The position numbers and the translations under genes are program-made. The notes under the pieces were generated by a model, which saw nothing but the letters and a program-made list of their open reading frames with translations, ran no database searches and had not been told where the DNA came from. From Chloroflexota bacterium (lineage in GTDB: Bacteria > Chloroflexota > Limnocylindria > P2-11E), in NCBI GenBank assembly GCA_005882765.1, contig VBDV01000121.1:1-36619 (forward strand): a DNA stretch of 36,619 nucleotides. Reading direction: 5' to 3'. Shown piece after piece: positions 16,405 through 23,436 of this stretch (positions within the stretch are counted from its first letter, which is position 1; each line of letters opens with the position of its first letter).

Positions 16405-17286
16405 CTAGCGGAGCGTGATGATGCCTAGCGCGACCTCGGTGCCGGCCACGGTGACCGTGACCTTGCCATGGAGGGTCCCGCCTCGCGCGGCGTCGTAGGT
16501 CCGGAAGTAGAACGTGATCGATTGACCCTTCTTCGCGGTGAACTGGAGGTCGACCCGGCCCTTGATCGAGCCCGCGACGCAGATCCCGTCGAGGGACGTC
16601 GAAACGCACGCGCCATCGACCCCCGTACCGTCCGCGTAGAGGACGTACCCATACGCGTGGACGCTCATCGGCGTGGGCGGCGGAGTGAGCGACGGTTTCG
16701 TCGTCGTCGTTGTCGGCTTCGGCGTTGGCGTGCGAACGATCGTCGGCCGCGGCGTCGCGGGCGTCGGAGAATCCGTCGGCGATGCGCTCGTCTCAGGTGT
16801 CGGGCTCGGCGACGGCAATGTGATCACGGTGCTCGCCGAAGGCTCGGGCGACTGCTCGGGCCCGGGCGAGATCTGATTGAGCAGCCGCAGCGCCTCGCTC
16901 TGCGCACTCCGCGCGCGCGATGCAGCGAGGACGTTGCCCGTCGCCTCGAACCGCGCCGCTTCCTCGAGGCGCTCGGCGTAGAGCTGGCTCAGGTATTCGA
17001 CCGGATCGGATTGGAACGAGACGAGCGCATCCTCGACCGCGACGCGCGCGTCGTAGAGAGCGCTGTCGGCGGTGGCTCGCATCGTCGAGAACGCGACGAC
17101 GACGACCAGCGCGGCGACCGCGAGCGCGCGAGCAAATCCGGGAATGGCAAAGCGGGAAGGCCGGCGCGAAGCGGCACGCTCCGTCCATGCGAGCTGCAGC
17201 CGCTTCCGAATCTCCTCCGCTGCGACGTCATCCATCCGCGCACGTTTGAGGCCGCCGAGCGCGCGGGCGAGGGAGTCCTGCATCAT
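16405..17286 (-). CDS. Membrane-anchored ECF sigma partner (DUF5667-like) with extracellular beta domain
   Basis: This 293-residue protein has a cytoplasmic N-terminus (about 1-48), one membrane span (ALAVAALVVVVAFSTM, about 53-70) and a DUF5667-like helical segment (LYDARVAVEDALVSFQSDPV through RLLNQI). A Pro/Thr/Ser linker (about 143-205) leads to a C-terminal domain of about 88 residues with two Cys and a beta pattern (YGYVLYADGTGVDGACV to VALGIITLR), resembling carboxypeptidase-regulatory-like or Ig-like modules. ATG 17286 overlaps the sigma stop as ATGA. Such pairs usually mean the membrane protein holds the sigma factor, and the outer domain may sense the envelope. This is inference; no zinc-binding anti-sigma motif is seen. 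Confidence 0.75.
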   Translation of the reverse strand: MMQDSLARALGGLKRARMDDVAAEEIRKRLQLAWTERAASRRPSRFAIPGFARALAVAALVVVVAFSTMRATADSALYDARVAVEDALVSFQSDPVEYLSQLYAERLEEAARFEATGNVLAASRARSAQSEALRLLNQISPGPEQSPEPSASTVITLPSPSPTPETSASPTDSPTPATPRPTIVRTPTPKPTTTTTKPSLTPPPTPMSVHAYGYVLYADGTGVDGACVSTSLDGICVAGSIKGRVDLQFTAKKGQSITFYFRTYDAARGGTLHGKVTVTVAGTEVALGIITLR

Positions 17287-17915
17287 TCCGCCGCGTCCGC
17301 GCCCGAAAAGCGCTCGAACAATGAGAGCTCGCCCATCCTGTCGAGCTCCTTGCGAAGACGATCGACCGCGCGGTGCTGCAGCGTGCGCACCGCACCTTCG
17401 CTCCGACCAGTCATGCGTCCCACATCTGCGGCACCGTACCCCTCGACAAAACGCAGGAGCAGGACCTCGCGATAGTCGGGCTTCAGCTTTGACATGGCAT
17501 TGAAGAGGACGTCTCGTTCGATGGAGCGCGCGGCCTCGGCCTCGACGTTCTGGCCGGACTCGGGGTGGTTCACGAGCTCGTCGATCGACATGTCCGGCCT
17601 CGTGCGGCGGCTCTTGTCGATCGCGGCATTGCGCGCGATCCGGAAGAGGAACGCGACGAACGGCAGTCCGCGGTCCTCGTATCGGTCGAGCGCTTCCATC
17701 GCGCGGATGAACACGTCAGCTACCAGGTCCTCCGCCTCGTGTTTCGCCCCCGTCCTCGACAAGCAGTACCGAAAGACCGGGTTGCGATAGCGCTCGTAAA
17801 GCTGGCCGAACGCTGAGGCGTCCCCGGTCTGGGCGGCTTTGACGAGCGCGGCGTCGATACCGCGCTGTTCTGTTCCTCTTGCCGTCTCACCGGTGACGCC
17901 GGCGTCCTGGACGAT
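17283..17915 (-). CDS. ECF-type RNA polymerase sigma factor; start codon problem (in-frame TAA at codon 6 of the likely start)
   Basis: The conserved regions are complete: sigma-2 (DAALVKAAQTGDASAF through EAEDLVADVFIRAMEALDRY and LFRIARNAAIDKSRR) and sigma-4 (AMSKLKPDYREVLLLRFVEG, AADVGRMTGRSEGAVRTLQH). The first canonical start in the uninterrupted frame is TTG 17762, which would delete half of sigma-2. In frame upstream, ATG 17933 has GGAAG five nt before it, but codon 6 is TAA (17918-17916). The span given starts at the codon after this TAA (ATC), which is not a known good start. It may be a recent nonsense mutation, a sequence error, or a leader with restart. The downstream DUF5667 gene overlaps by ATGA. 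Confidence 0.7.
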   Translation of the reverse strand: MVQDAGVTGETARGTEQRGIDAALVKAAQTGDASAFGQLYERYRNPVFRYCLSRTGAKHEAEDLVADVFIRAMEALDRYEDRGLPFVAFLFRIARNAAIDKSRRTRPDMSIDELVNHPESGQNVEAEAARSIERDVLFNAMSKLKPDYREVLLLRFVEGYGAADVGRMTGRSEGAVRTLQHRAVDRLRKELDRMGELSLFERFSGADAAE

Positions 17916-17969
17916 TTACGGGCTCCGGGGCATCTGGTCTTCCAACGACGCTAGGTAGCTTTCGATACA

Positions 17970-17983
17970 CCCCCGTATGGGGG
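17970..17983. promoter_or_regulatory. CCCCC-GTAT-GGGGG dyad in a divergent promoter region
   Basis: A perfect inverted repeat of five C and five G with a four-nt centre lies between the sigma gene and the divergent small membrane protein gene (starts about 37-81 nt apart from it). C/G-tract dyads flanked by AT-rich ends are recognised by CsoR/RcnR-family metal repressors. The resemblance is only to the general pattern, and no csoR gene is in the window. Confidence 0.4.
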
Positions 17984-18014
17984 CGGTCTCAGCGGTTTTT
18001 CACGGCGATTTCTC

Positions 18015-18338
18015 ATGAGCGCGGGCTACGAGTGGCGCAAAATCCGACACGTGACCACCGAGTGGGCGATCCTCATCTGGCTCGCGATCGGAGCGGGGAT
18101 CGCCGGAGGGGTCTTCCTCGTCGCGCGGTCCGCGGTGCAGATCGGAAGCGTCGCGTATCGCGTCATGGAGAAAGAGCTCTCGCGTGAAGCCGCGACCCGT
18201 CAGACCGCGTTGCTCTCGCTCGCGATCATCGCGGCCCTCGCCGTTACGGCGGTGATCGCGGGGTACGCGATCTTCGCGGTCTTCGGTCAACTCCTCGAAA
18301 GCGGCGGAGCCATCAACACGCTCAACAACGGCTCCTGA
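18015..18338 (+). CDS. Small two-span membrane protein
   Basis: This 107-residue protein has two clear membrane segments (WAILIWLAIGAGIAGGVFLV, about 17-36, and LSLAIIAALAVTAVIAGYAI, about 67-86) separated by a charged loop with MEKELSREAATRQ. The family is not recognised. ATG 18015 has no strong Shine-Dalgarno sequence. It is divergent from the sigma gene across the CCCCC/GGGGG dyad and is followed by a strong hairpin. Confidence 0.65.
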   Translation: MSAGYEWRKIRHVTTEWAILIWLAIGAGIAGGVFLVARSAVQIGSVAYRVMEKELSREAATRQTALLSLAIIAALAVTAVIAGYAIFAVFGQLLESGGAINTLNNGS

Positions 18339-18344
18339 CAAGCG

Positions 18345-18372
18345 AAGAGCGCCGGACTCAGCCGGCGCTCTT
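18345..18372. terminator. Perfect 11-bp hairpin between facing genes
   Basis: AAGAGCGCCGG (18345-18355) pairs with CCGGCGCTCTT (18362-18372) across a six-nt loop. It ends the plus-strand small membrane protein gene and lies downstream of the minus-strand miniprotein pair. The A and T ends give short U tracts in both directions, so it may act as a bidirectional intrinsic terminator. Confidence 0.65.
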
Positions 18373-18406
18373 GCATGTTCCACGTGCGATTCAGTTGTCG
18401 CGCGAA

Positions 18407-18556
18407 TTAAGCTGGGGGCTTCCTGACGTCGCCACCCTTGTCGGGTATGTCGGTGGGCCCTTCGATGTTCGGGTTATCGACTGGGGCTCCGCCCTTCTTG
18501 CCGACGTCGTCCGGTCCGTACTCACCCGGACGCTTCGGCAGATCCTTCTCTTGCAT
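18407..18556 (-). CDS. Hydrophilin-like miniprotein, copy 2 (MQEKDLPKRP...)
   Basis: This 49-residue protein has no hydrophobic segment and is rich in Gly, Pro, Lys and Asp. It begins MQEKDLPKRPGEYGPDDVGK and ends DKGGDVRKPPA. Its ATG shares a base with the stop of the miniprotein before it (TAATG), so the two are translationally coupled. Both begin MQEK and contain DVGKKGG, so they look like a diverged tandem duplication. The composition is like desiccation- or stress-related hydrophilins, but that is inference from composition only. Confidence 0.6.
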   Translation of the reverse strand: MQEKDLPKRPGEYGPDDVGKKGGAPVDNPNIEGPTDIPDKGGDVRKPPA

Positions 18557-18726
18557 TAGTACTTCTTCTCGGTCCCCGGCTGCGATGGCTTCTCGCTGCC
18601 GACATCGCCACTGCCGCCCTTTTTGCCGACGTCGCCCTGGCCACCCTGCTTGCCGGACTCGTCCGGCCACTGCTTCTGCGGGCCACCCGTGTCGCCTTGA
18701 CCCGGCTGGTCCTTCTTCTCCTGCAT
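18556..18726 (-). CDS. Hydrophilin-like miniprotein, copy 1 (MQEKKDQPGQ...)
   Basis: This 56-residue, very hydrophilic protein is rich in Gly, Lys, Gln, Asp and Ser, with repeated GKQGG, DVGKKGG and SGDVG elements, and ends EKKY. ATG 18726 has GGAGG ten nt upstream. It is too short and compositionally biased to assign, but the SD, the TAATG coupling to a second MQEK...DVGKKGG protein and the shared sequence make it convincing as a real gene. KGG repeats recall the GsiB/con-10 stress protein type, although the spacing differs. Confidence 0.6.
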   Translation of the reverse strand: MQEKKDQPGQGDTGGPQKQWPDESGKQGGQGDVGKKGGSGDVGSEKPSQPGTEKKY

Positions 18727-18865
18727 CTTCACATGGCCTCCGCACAGATGTCGCCTCGAAAAGGCGCACCGGACGATCGAGCATTCGCCATGCCGTTGGC
18801 TCTCGTGAAACGCTCACTTGCGGCGCGACCCGACATCTGTAACGAACTTGAGCAGCGTCTGAAGA

Positions 18866-19279
18866 TCAACCGAGTCGCGACGCGAGCGAGCGCACTCGTT
18901 TCTCGATGCCGTCGCGGACCTTACGGAATGCGGCGAGACGCTGGTCGTCGTCACCGCCGGCGAGCGCGGGATCCGGGAACGACCACCGCAGCTTCAAACC
19001 GGAACGCGGCGGGATCGGGCAGTTGGCGTCACACACCGTGACGACGACGTCCCAGCCCTCGCCGACTTCGTCGACCGATTTGCTGCGCTGATCGGAGATG
19101 TCGATGCCGACTTCCCGCATCGCGCGCACAGCGAGAGGGTGGATCGTCGTGGCTTTCGTGCCGGCGCTCTCCACGGCAAAGCGATCGCCGGCGTACGTCC
19201 GGAGGAAGGCTTCGGCCATCTGGGAGCGCGCGGCGTTGTGAGAGCAGAGGAAGAGGACGCGCTTCACGCCCTCAAGCAT
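18866..19279 (-). CDS. arsC: Arsenate reductase / low-molecular-weight tyrosine phosphatase family protein
   Basis: This 137-residue protein has the phosphatase loop LCSHNAARSQMAEAF, giving the nucleophile Cys12 and Arg18 (CX5R). The general acid Asp103 lies in SFPDPA. A second Cys pair, Cys83 and Cys87 in VTVCDANCP, fits the disulfide relay of thioredoxin- or mycothiol-coupled arsenate reductases, though the spacing is tighter than in the Staphylococcus enzyme. It would reduce arsenate to arsenite in the cytoplasm. No arsenite efflux gene or ArsR is in the window, so a role in protein dephosphorylation remains possible. ATG 19279 is taken; GTG 19267 is an alternative start. Confidence 0.85.
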   Translation of the reverse strand: MLEGVKRVLFLCSHNAARSQMAEAFLRTYAGDRFAVESAGTKATTIHPLAVRAMREVGIDISDQRSKSVDEVGEGWDVVVTVCDANCPIPPRSGLKLRWSFPDPALAGGDDDQRLAAFRKVRDGIEKRVRSLASRLG

Positions 19280-19282
19280 GGC

Positions 19283-19312
19283 GGCGGCGCCGAGCTCGCG
19301 CTCAGCGCCGCC
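19283..19312 (-). promoter_or_regulatory. 8-bp hairpin directly before arsC
   Basis: GGCGGCGC (19283-19290) and GCGCCGCC (19305-19312) pair with a 14-nt loop. On the arsC mRNA this stem ends three nt before ATG 19279 and would hide the ribosome entry region. It also lies after the small membrane gene at 19335, so it could weaken read-through. Confidence 0.4.
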
Positions 19313-19334
19313 ACCAGAGTCACCGTGTATGCGA

Positions 19335-19529
19335 TCAGACGATGGACAGGATGTCTAGGAAGGACCGCGTGTTCGTGGGTGTGCCCCTGAAGATCTGCGG
19401 ACCGGCGTAGAAGATCAGAACGAGGACGATGAGGATGAGCAGGATGATCCCGATGATCATTCCGGCGCCAAATCCACCATCGTTCGACACGACCGGCCCA
19501 CTCGGGGGGTTCACGTTGACCTGGCCCAT
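19335..19529 (-). CDS. Small single-span membrane protein
   Basis: This 64-residue protein has a Gly/Asn-rich N-terminus (MGQVNVNPPSGPVVSNDGGF), one membrane segment (IIGIILLILIVLVLIFYAG) and a polar tail. GAGGAGG seven nt before ATG 19529 is one of the best ribosome sites in the window, so expression is probably high. No family is recognised. It sits upstream of arsC on the same strand. Confidence 0.7.
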   Translation of the reverse strand: MGQVNVNPPSGPVVSNDGGFGAGMIIGIILLILIVLVLIFYAGPQIFRGTPTNTRSFLDILSIV

Positions 19530-19598
19530 TTAGAACCTCCTCGTGCTAAGTCGCTCGTATCTCTCGCAAGCAGCGTGCCGCCAGGCCTCGCTCGTTCG

Positions 19599-19604
19599 TA
19601 TGCT
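19599..19604 (+). promoter_or_regulatory. -10 element for the second MFS gene
   Basis: TATGCT, eight nt before ATG 19613, is consistent with a leaderless or nearly leaderless transcript. Confidence 0.4.
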
Positions 19605-19612
19605 CGCCCGCT

Positions 19613-20878
19613 ATGCGGCTCGGCCCGCTCCGTCATCCGTGGTTCGCCGCCTTCTCCGGCTCCGTCGGCCTCGGCGGGATCGGCGATGAGGTCGCGCGTC
19701 TCGCATTACCCCTCCTCATCCTCGACCTGACCCACTCGATCGCCGCGGCGGCGACGCTGCGCCTCGTTCAAGCGCTTCCCTATGTCTTCTTCGGCGGCAT
19801 CCTCGGCGTTCTGATCGATCGCGCGGACAAACGAAAGCTCCTGATCGGCTGCGACGCGCTGAGCGTCGCGCTGACGCTCACGATCCCCGTGTCGGTCGCG
19901 GCCGGCGTGTTCTCACTCAACCTCCTGTACGTGATCGGATTCCTTCTCGGCACCGTCGAGGTCGCCTGGGGCGTGACCACGGACTTCAGCGTCATCCCCG
20001 CCCTTGTCGAGCCGGGCGAGCTCACGAGCGCGAACGCCGCCTACTTCGGCATCGACCGTTTCGCGCGCATCCTCGGGCCGACGATCGGAGGCCTTGCGAT
20101 CGCCGCGTTCGGCACGGCCAACGCGATGTACATCGCATCACTGGCGTTCGTTCCCACGCTCTTCGTGTTCTTCCTGATGCCGCCGATCTACGACCTCCAC
20201 CGTCCGACGGCGCGGATCACCCCGCGGGTGATCGCGTCGGAGATGGCCGACGGCTTCCGGTTCGTGTTCGAGAACCGGATCCTGCGATGGCTGCTCGTGC
20301 TGATGTTCATCGCGAACCTCGGTCAGCAGGGCATCCAGACCCTCCTCCTCTACGTCCTCCGCGAAGAGAACGGCCTCGACGAGGTCAGCATCGGGCTGGC
20401 CCTCTCGCTCGCCGGCGCCGTCACCGTGCTCGCAAGCGTCATCGCACCTCGGCTGGCGCGGGGACGGCCGCTCGGACACACGCTGCTCGGCTCCGCCGCA
20501 GCGGCCGGCGTGATCGTTTCGCTCATGGCGCTCGCGCGCGACTGGCGCCTCATCGTCGCGGGCTTCGCGGCGCGTGAGACCGCCTGGATGGGATTCATCA
20601 TCTACGCCTTCGTGCCGAGGCAGCGTGAGGTGCCGGCCCATATTCGCGGACGCGCGAACGGCGCGTTCCGAACGCTCGTGCTCGTCTCGAACAGCTTCTC
20701 CGCGCCATTCCTCTCGTTCGTCGTCGCGATCGCGAGCTCGTCGACGGCGTTCGCGGTCGCCGGCATCTCCGCGCTCGTGGCTGTCGCGGTCACGTACTTC
20801 ACCCCGCTCCGTGAGTACAACCTGAACGAGCCAGGCAGCAGCGAAAACACGCTCGCAGAGCCCGCCGCCGCCGAATGA
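19613..20878 (+). CDS. MFS transporter, DHA3-like
   Basis: This 421-residue carrier has twelve predicted spans. The loop GILGVLIDRADKRKLLIGCD after span 2 is the DHA3/MFS_3 signature also seen in the protein at 11777, but the two are clearly diverged. ATG 19613 is the first start and has TATGCT eight nt upstream. The stop overlaps the next gene's ATG as ATGA, so it is co-translated with the metallo-beta-lactamase-fold protein. The substrate is not predictable; the pairing may mean export of a product or of a compound handled by the hydrolase-like partner. Confidence 0.9.
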   Translation: MRLGPLRHPWFAAFSGSVGLGGIGDEVARLALPLLILDLTHSIAAAATLRLVQALPYVFFGGILGVLIDRADKRKLLIGCDALSVALTLTIPVSVAAGVFSLNLLYVIGFLLGTVEVAWGVTTDFSVIPALVEPGELTSANAAYFGIDRFARILGPTIGGLAIAAFGTANAMYIASLAFVPTLFVFFLMPPIYDLHRPTARITPRVIASEMADGFRFVFENRILRWLLVLMFIANLGQQGIQTLLLYVLREENGLDEVSIGLALSLAGAVTVLASVIAPRLARGRPLGHTLLGSAAAAGVIVSLMALARDWRLIVAGFAARETAWMGFIIYAFVPRQREVPAHIRGRANGAFRTLVLVSNSFSAPFLSFVVAIASSSTAFAVAGISALVAVAVTYFTPLREYNLNEPGSSENTLAEPAAAE

Positions 20879-21699
20879 GGTCGTACATCTGCACGACCTG
20901 CGCGGTGCAGCAGGCGCCGAGCGAGGCGCCGCCGAAGCATTGCCCCATCTGCGAGGACGAGCGGCAGTACGTGCGACAGGGCGGCCAAGCCTGGACCACG
21001 ATCGAAGAGCTTCGCCTGATGGAGCACCGGATCGAGCTGCGCGAGCTCGAGCCGGGCCTCGTCGGCGTGGGCGTGACGCCCTCGCTCGGCATCGGCCAGC
21101 GTGCCCTGCTCGTGCGGACGGCGAACGGCAACGTCCTCTGGGACTGCGTCGGCTACATCGATGACGAGGCCGTCGCCGCGATCCGCGCGCAAGGCGGAAT
21201 CAGCGGCATCGCGTTCTCGCATCCGCATTTCTACGGCGCCATGGTCGAGTGGAGCCACGCGTTCGGTGGAGCGCCGATCTACGTCCCGGCCGCGGATCGC
21301 GAGTGGGTGCAGCGCGACGACCCCGCGATCGTCACGTGGCGGGGGACGCGTGAGCTCGCGCCCGGCGTCACGCTCGTCCAATGCGGCGGCCACTTCGATG
21401 GAAGCGCCGTGCTGCACTGGGCGGCTGGAGCCTCCGGCCGTGGCGCGCTTCTGGTTGGAGACACGATCACGGTCGTGCCCGATGTCCGTTTCGTGAGCTT
21501 CATGCGGAGCTATCCCAATCTCATCCCGCTTCCGGCCGACGAGATCCGCCGGATCGTCGCCCGCGTACGGCCGTATCACTTCGATCGCATCTACGGCGGT
21601 TGGTGGGATCGGGTGGTGCGTTCGGGCGGGATCGGTGCGGTCGAGAAGTCGGCCGAGCGGTACCTGCGATGGGTCGGGGCGGATCCGCGGCTCGGCTAG
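20875..21699 (+). CDS. Metallo-beta-lactamase-fold protein with N-terminal zinc ribbon
   Basis: This 274-residue protein begins with a CX2C...CX2C knuckle (Cys6, Cys9, Cys23, Cys26; CTTC and CPIC), probably a zinc ribbon or rubredoxin-like element. The rest has the metallo-beta-lactamase plan: SHPHFYGAMVEW in place of the THxHxDH motif (His116 and His118 kept, the DH pair replaced), GGHFDGSAVLHW (His173) and LLVGDTI (Asp196). Loss of the second metal's ligands suggests a single-metal or non-hydrolytic protein. Its ATG overlaps the MFS stop. The convergent basic protein shares a CTAG stop palindrome with it. Confidence 0.82.
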   Translation: MRSYICTTCAVQQAPSEAPPKHCPICEDERQYVRQGGQAWTTIEELRLMEHRIELRELEPGLVGVGVTPSLGIGQRALLVRTANGNVLWDCVGYIDDEAVAAIRAQGGISGIAFSHPHFYGAMVEWSHAFGGAPIYVPAADREWVQRDDPAIVTWRGTRELAPGVTLVQCGGHFDGSAVLHWAAGASGRGALLVGDTITVVPDVRFVSFMRSYPNLIPLPADEIRRIVARVRPYHFDRIYGGWWDRVVRSGGIGAVEKSAERYLRWVGADPRLG

Positions 21700-22085
21700 T
21701 GCGCGGGGGCCTTCCGCGCTTCCTTCGCTCGGCGGGTCCCCGGGTCCGGTGGCCGATTGCCGGCGCGCCGGGATGGTCTCGCGTCACGCATCTCGGCGGC
21801 GTGGTCGTGAGCTCCGCCGCGCGGCTCGCGTTTGCCATAGCGTGTCTCTGTGGGCGGCGCGGATGTGGGTTTCGCCGGATGGGTGCGGATCGGCATGGTC
21901 TCCTGATCGAGCTCCTCGCGTATCCGCGGCGGTAGCTTCCCGCCGCCGCTGCCGAGGGCGGCGGCTTTGCGCGCGGAGATCACTTTCGCCGGAGGTTTGT
22001 GCGGTCGCGAGCGACTCGGCACCGTCTCGGGCTCGATCCCGGACACCGTGAAGGTGCGAAGCTTCGTTCCTCGAGGTCTCGGCAC
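21696..22085 (-). CDS. Basic, probably disordered protein
   Basis: This 129-residue protein is rich in Pro, Arg, Lys and Ala, starts MPRPRGTKLRTFTVSGIEPE (with GTG) and has no hydrophobic segment. Evidence that it is real: GAGGAG sits five nt before GTG 22085, and the gene ends in a CTAG palindrome shared with the facing gene's stop. The predicted pI is very high, so nucleic-acid binding is possible, but no domain is recognised. Confidence 0.45.
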   Translation of the reverse strand: MPRPRGTKLRTFTVSGIEPETVPSRSRPHKPPAKVISARKAAALGSGGGKLPPRIREELDQETMPIRTHPAKPTSAPPTETRYGKREPRGGAHDHAAEMRDARPSRRAGNRPPDPGTRRAKEARKAPAH

Positions 22086-22116
22086 GGGATCTCCTCGTGC
22101 AGAGCGCGTGCCCCGT

Positions 22117-22122
22117 TAGGCT
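22117..22122 (+). promoter_or_regulatory. Leaderless -10 element for the YiiX-like gene
   Basis: TAGGCT, then seven nt, then ATG 22130. It supports that start over the longer open frame beginning at 22097. Confidence 0.55.
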
Positions 22123-22129
22123 GCTTCCG

Positions 22130-22708
22130 ATGATGAAAGCGAGATTCGAGCACGTTCCACCAGGCCAGACGGATCCCGATCCTCTGCCCGGAGACTTCAT
22201 CCTCACCCACGGCGGAGAGTTCTTCAGCCGCGTGATCCAGTTCGGCCAGGGGCTCCGGTTCTCGGGCAAGGACGCGCCGTACACCTACTGGAATCACAGC
22301 GCGCTCATCGTGTCGGCCGACGGCGGGATCATCGAGGCGCTCGGACCCGGCGTGCGACGCAATACGCTCGTCGCGTACCACGGCACTCAGTACACGGTCG
22401 TGCATATCGATGCCTCGAACGAGGACCGCAAAGAGATGGTCGCGTTCGCGGAGCACTGGGTCGGTGGGCAGTACGACTGGGCCACGATCGTGAGCATCAC
22501 CCTCTCGCTCCTCACCGGCGCCAAGTTCAGCTTCGGATTCGCGGGACAGCAGATCTGCAGCGGGCTCGTCGCACGCGCGCTCGAGCGCACGACCGCGATC
22601 TTCGATCAGGAGCCATCGCATGTCATGCCGGCCGAGCTGGCGAAGATGTTCGCGGTCACGCCACCGCCGCCGAATACGCCGAAAGGCAAGCCGGTGCGGT
22701 GCTCATGA
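22130..22708 (+). CDS. YiiX/NlpC-like permuted papain-fold cysteine hydrolase
   Basis: This 192-residue protein matches the permuted papain-like YiiX/YebB group. LPGDFILTHGGEFFSRVIQFGQ gives the early GD motif, NHSALIV holds His56, IIEALGPGV holds Glu69, and QQICSGLVARAL holds Cys143, the order expected for a permuted Cys-His-polar triad. The group includes amidases acting on lipids or peptides. There is no signal peptide. ATG 22130 is chosen because TAGGCT lies seven nt upstream. It is followed by the lipoprotein dioxygenase on the same strand. The substrate is unknown. Confidence 0.78.
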   Translation: MMKARFEHVPPGQTDPDPLPGDFILTHGGEFFSRVIQFGQGLRFSGKDAPYTYWNHSALIVSADGGIIEALGPGVRRNTLVAYHGTQYTVVHIDASNEDRKEMVAFAEHWVGGQYDWATIVSITLSLLTGAKFSFGFAGQQICSGLVARALERTTAIFDQEPSHVMPAELAKMFAVTPPPPNTPKGKPVRCS

Positions 22709-22726
22709 ACGTCCTACCCAAGTCTT

Positions 22727-22736
22727 AGAGCGCTCT
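22727..22736. promoter_or_regulatory. AGAGCGCTCT palindrome before the dioxygenase
   Basis: A perfect 10-bp palindrome lies between the YiiX-like gene and the dioxygenase, about 16 nt before the latter's start. It could be an operator or part of the promoter. It is short, so chance is possible. Confidence 0.3.
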
Positions 22737-22752
22737 TACCGCCACCCCTTGC

Positions 22753-23409
22753 ATGATGTTCCGCATGCGACTCGCTGCTGCAACAGTTCTCGCGGTCCTC
22801 ATCGCCGGATGCGCCGGCACGACCGCCGTCACGCCGAGCGCATCGCCGGTCGCGACGTCGACGGTCACTGCGACCACCGCGCCGACGGCATCGTCGGCGA
22901 CCGCGACGCAGGCGACGACGGCCGCGATCTCGTGCACGGCCCCGGCGCAGCCGCTCGTCGAGCTGACCGAGGGTCCGTACTACAAGGCGAATCCGCCACA
23001 GAACGCCACGCTGCGCACTGCGGGAGTCGCGGGCACGCCGCTGACACTGACGGGATACGTCGTCTCGACGTCGTGCCAGCCGATCGCGGGCGCGAAGCTC
23101 GACTTCTGGCAGGCCGACGGGAACGGCAACTACGACAACTCGGGCTACACCCTCCGCGGGTGGCAGCTCACCGACGCGAACGGGGCGTACCGCCTCGAGA
23201 CAGTGATTCCGGGGCTCTATCCAGGGCGCACCGAGCACATCCACTTCAAGGTCACCGTCAACGGAAAGACCTACACCTCGCAGCTCTTCTTCCCGGGCGT
23301 CTCGCAGAACGAGGGCGACTCGATCTACAGCTCGCGGATGCTCGTGACGCTGAACACCTCGACCAGCCCCGTGACCGGCACCTTCACGTTCGTCGTCAAC
23401 ACCGCTTAG
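22753..23409 (+). CDS. Lipoprotein of the intradiol ring-cleavage dioxygenase family
   Basis: This 218-residue protein has a signal peptide with lipobox LIAGC (Cys20), a Thr/Ala/Ser linker (21-60) and an intradiol dioxygenase domain. The four non-heme iron(III) ligands can be placed: Tyr127 (GNYDNSGY), Tyr156 (GLYPGR), His162 and His164 (EHIHFKV). The conserved [15 protein letters not shown] and [20 protein letters not shown] segments are present. Cytoplasmic relatives open catechols between the hydroxyls. A lipid-anchored extracellular form suggests attack on phenolics outside the cell or a non-catabolic role. No catechol-pathway genes are near. The start may be ATG 22753 or the next ATGs in frame. 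Confidence 0.85.
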   Translation: MMFRMRLAAATVLAVLIAGCAGTTAVTPSASPVATSTVTATTAPTASSATATQATTAAISCTAPAQPLVELTEGPYYKANPPQNATLRTAGVAGTPLTLTGYVVSTSCQPIAGAKLDFWQADGNGNYDNSGYTLRGWQLTDANGAYRLETVIPGLYPGRTEHIHFKVTVNGKTYTSQLFFPGVSQNEGDSIYSSRMLVTLNTSTSPVTGTFTFVVNTA

Positions 23410-23436
23410 GGCCCATTCGGCCTCGCGTTTCACGGC

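Noticed and set aside
18866-19279. Full ars operon
   Set aside because: Only the ArsC-like gene is present; no ArsR, ArsB or Acr3 is encoded around it.
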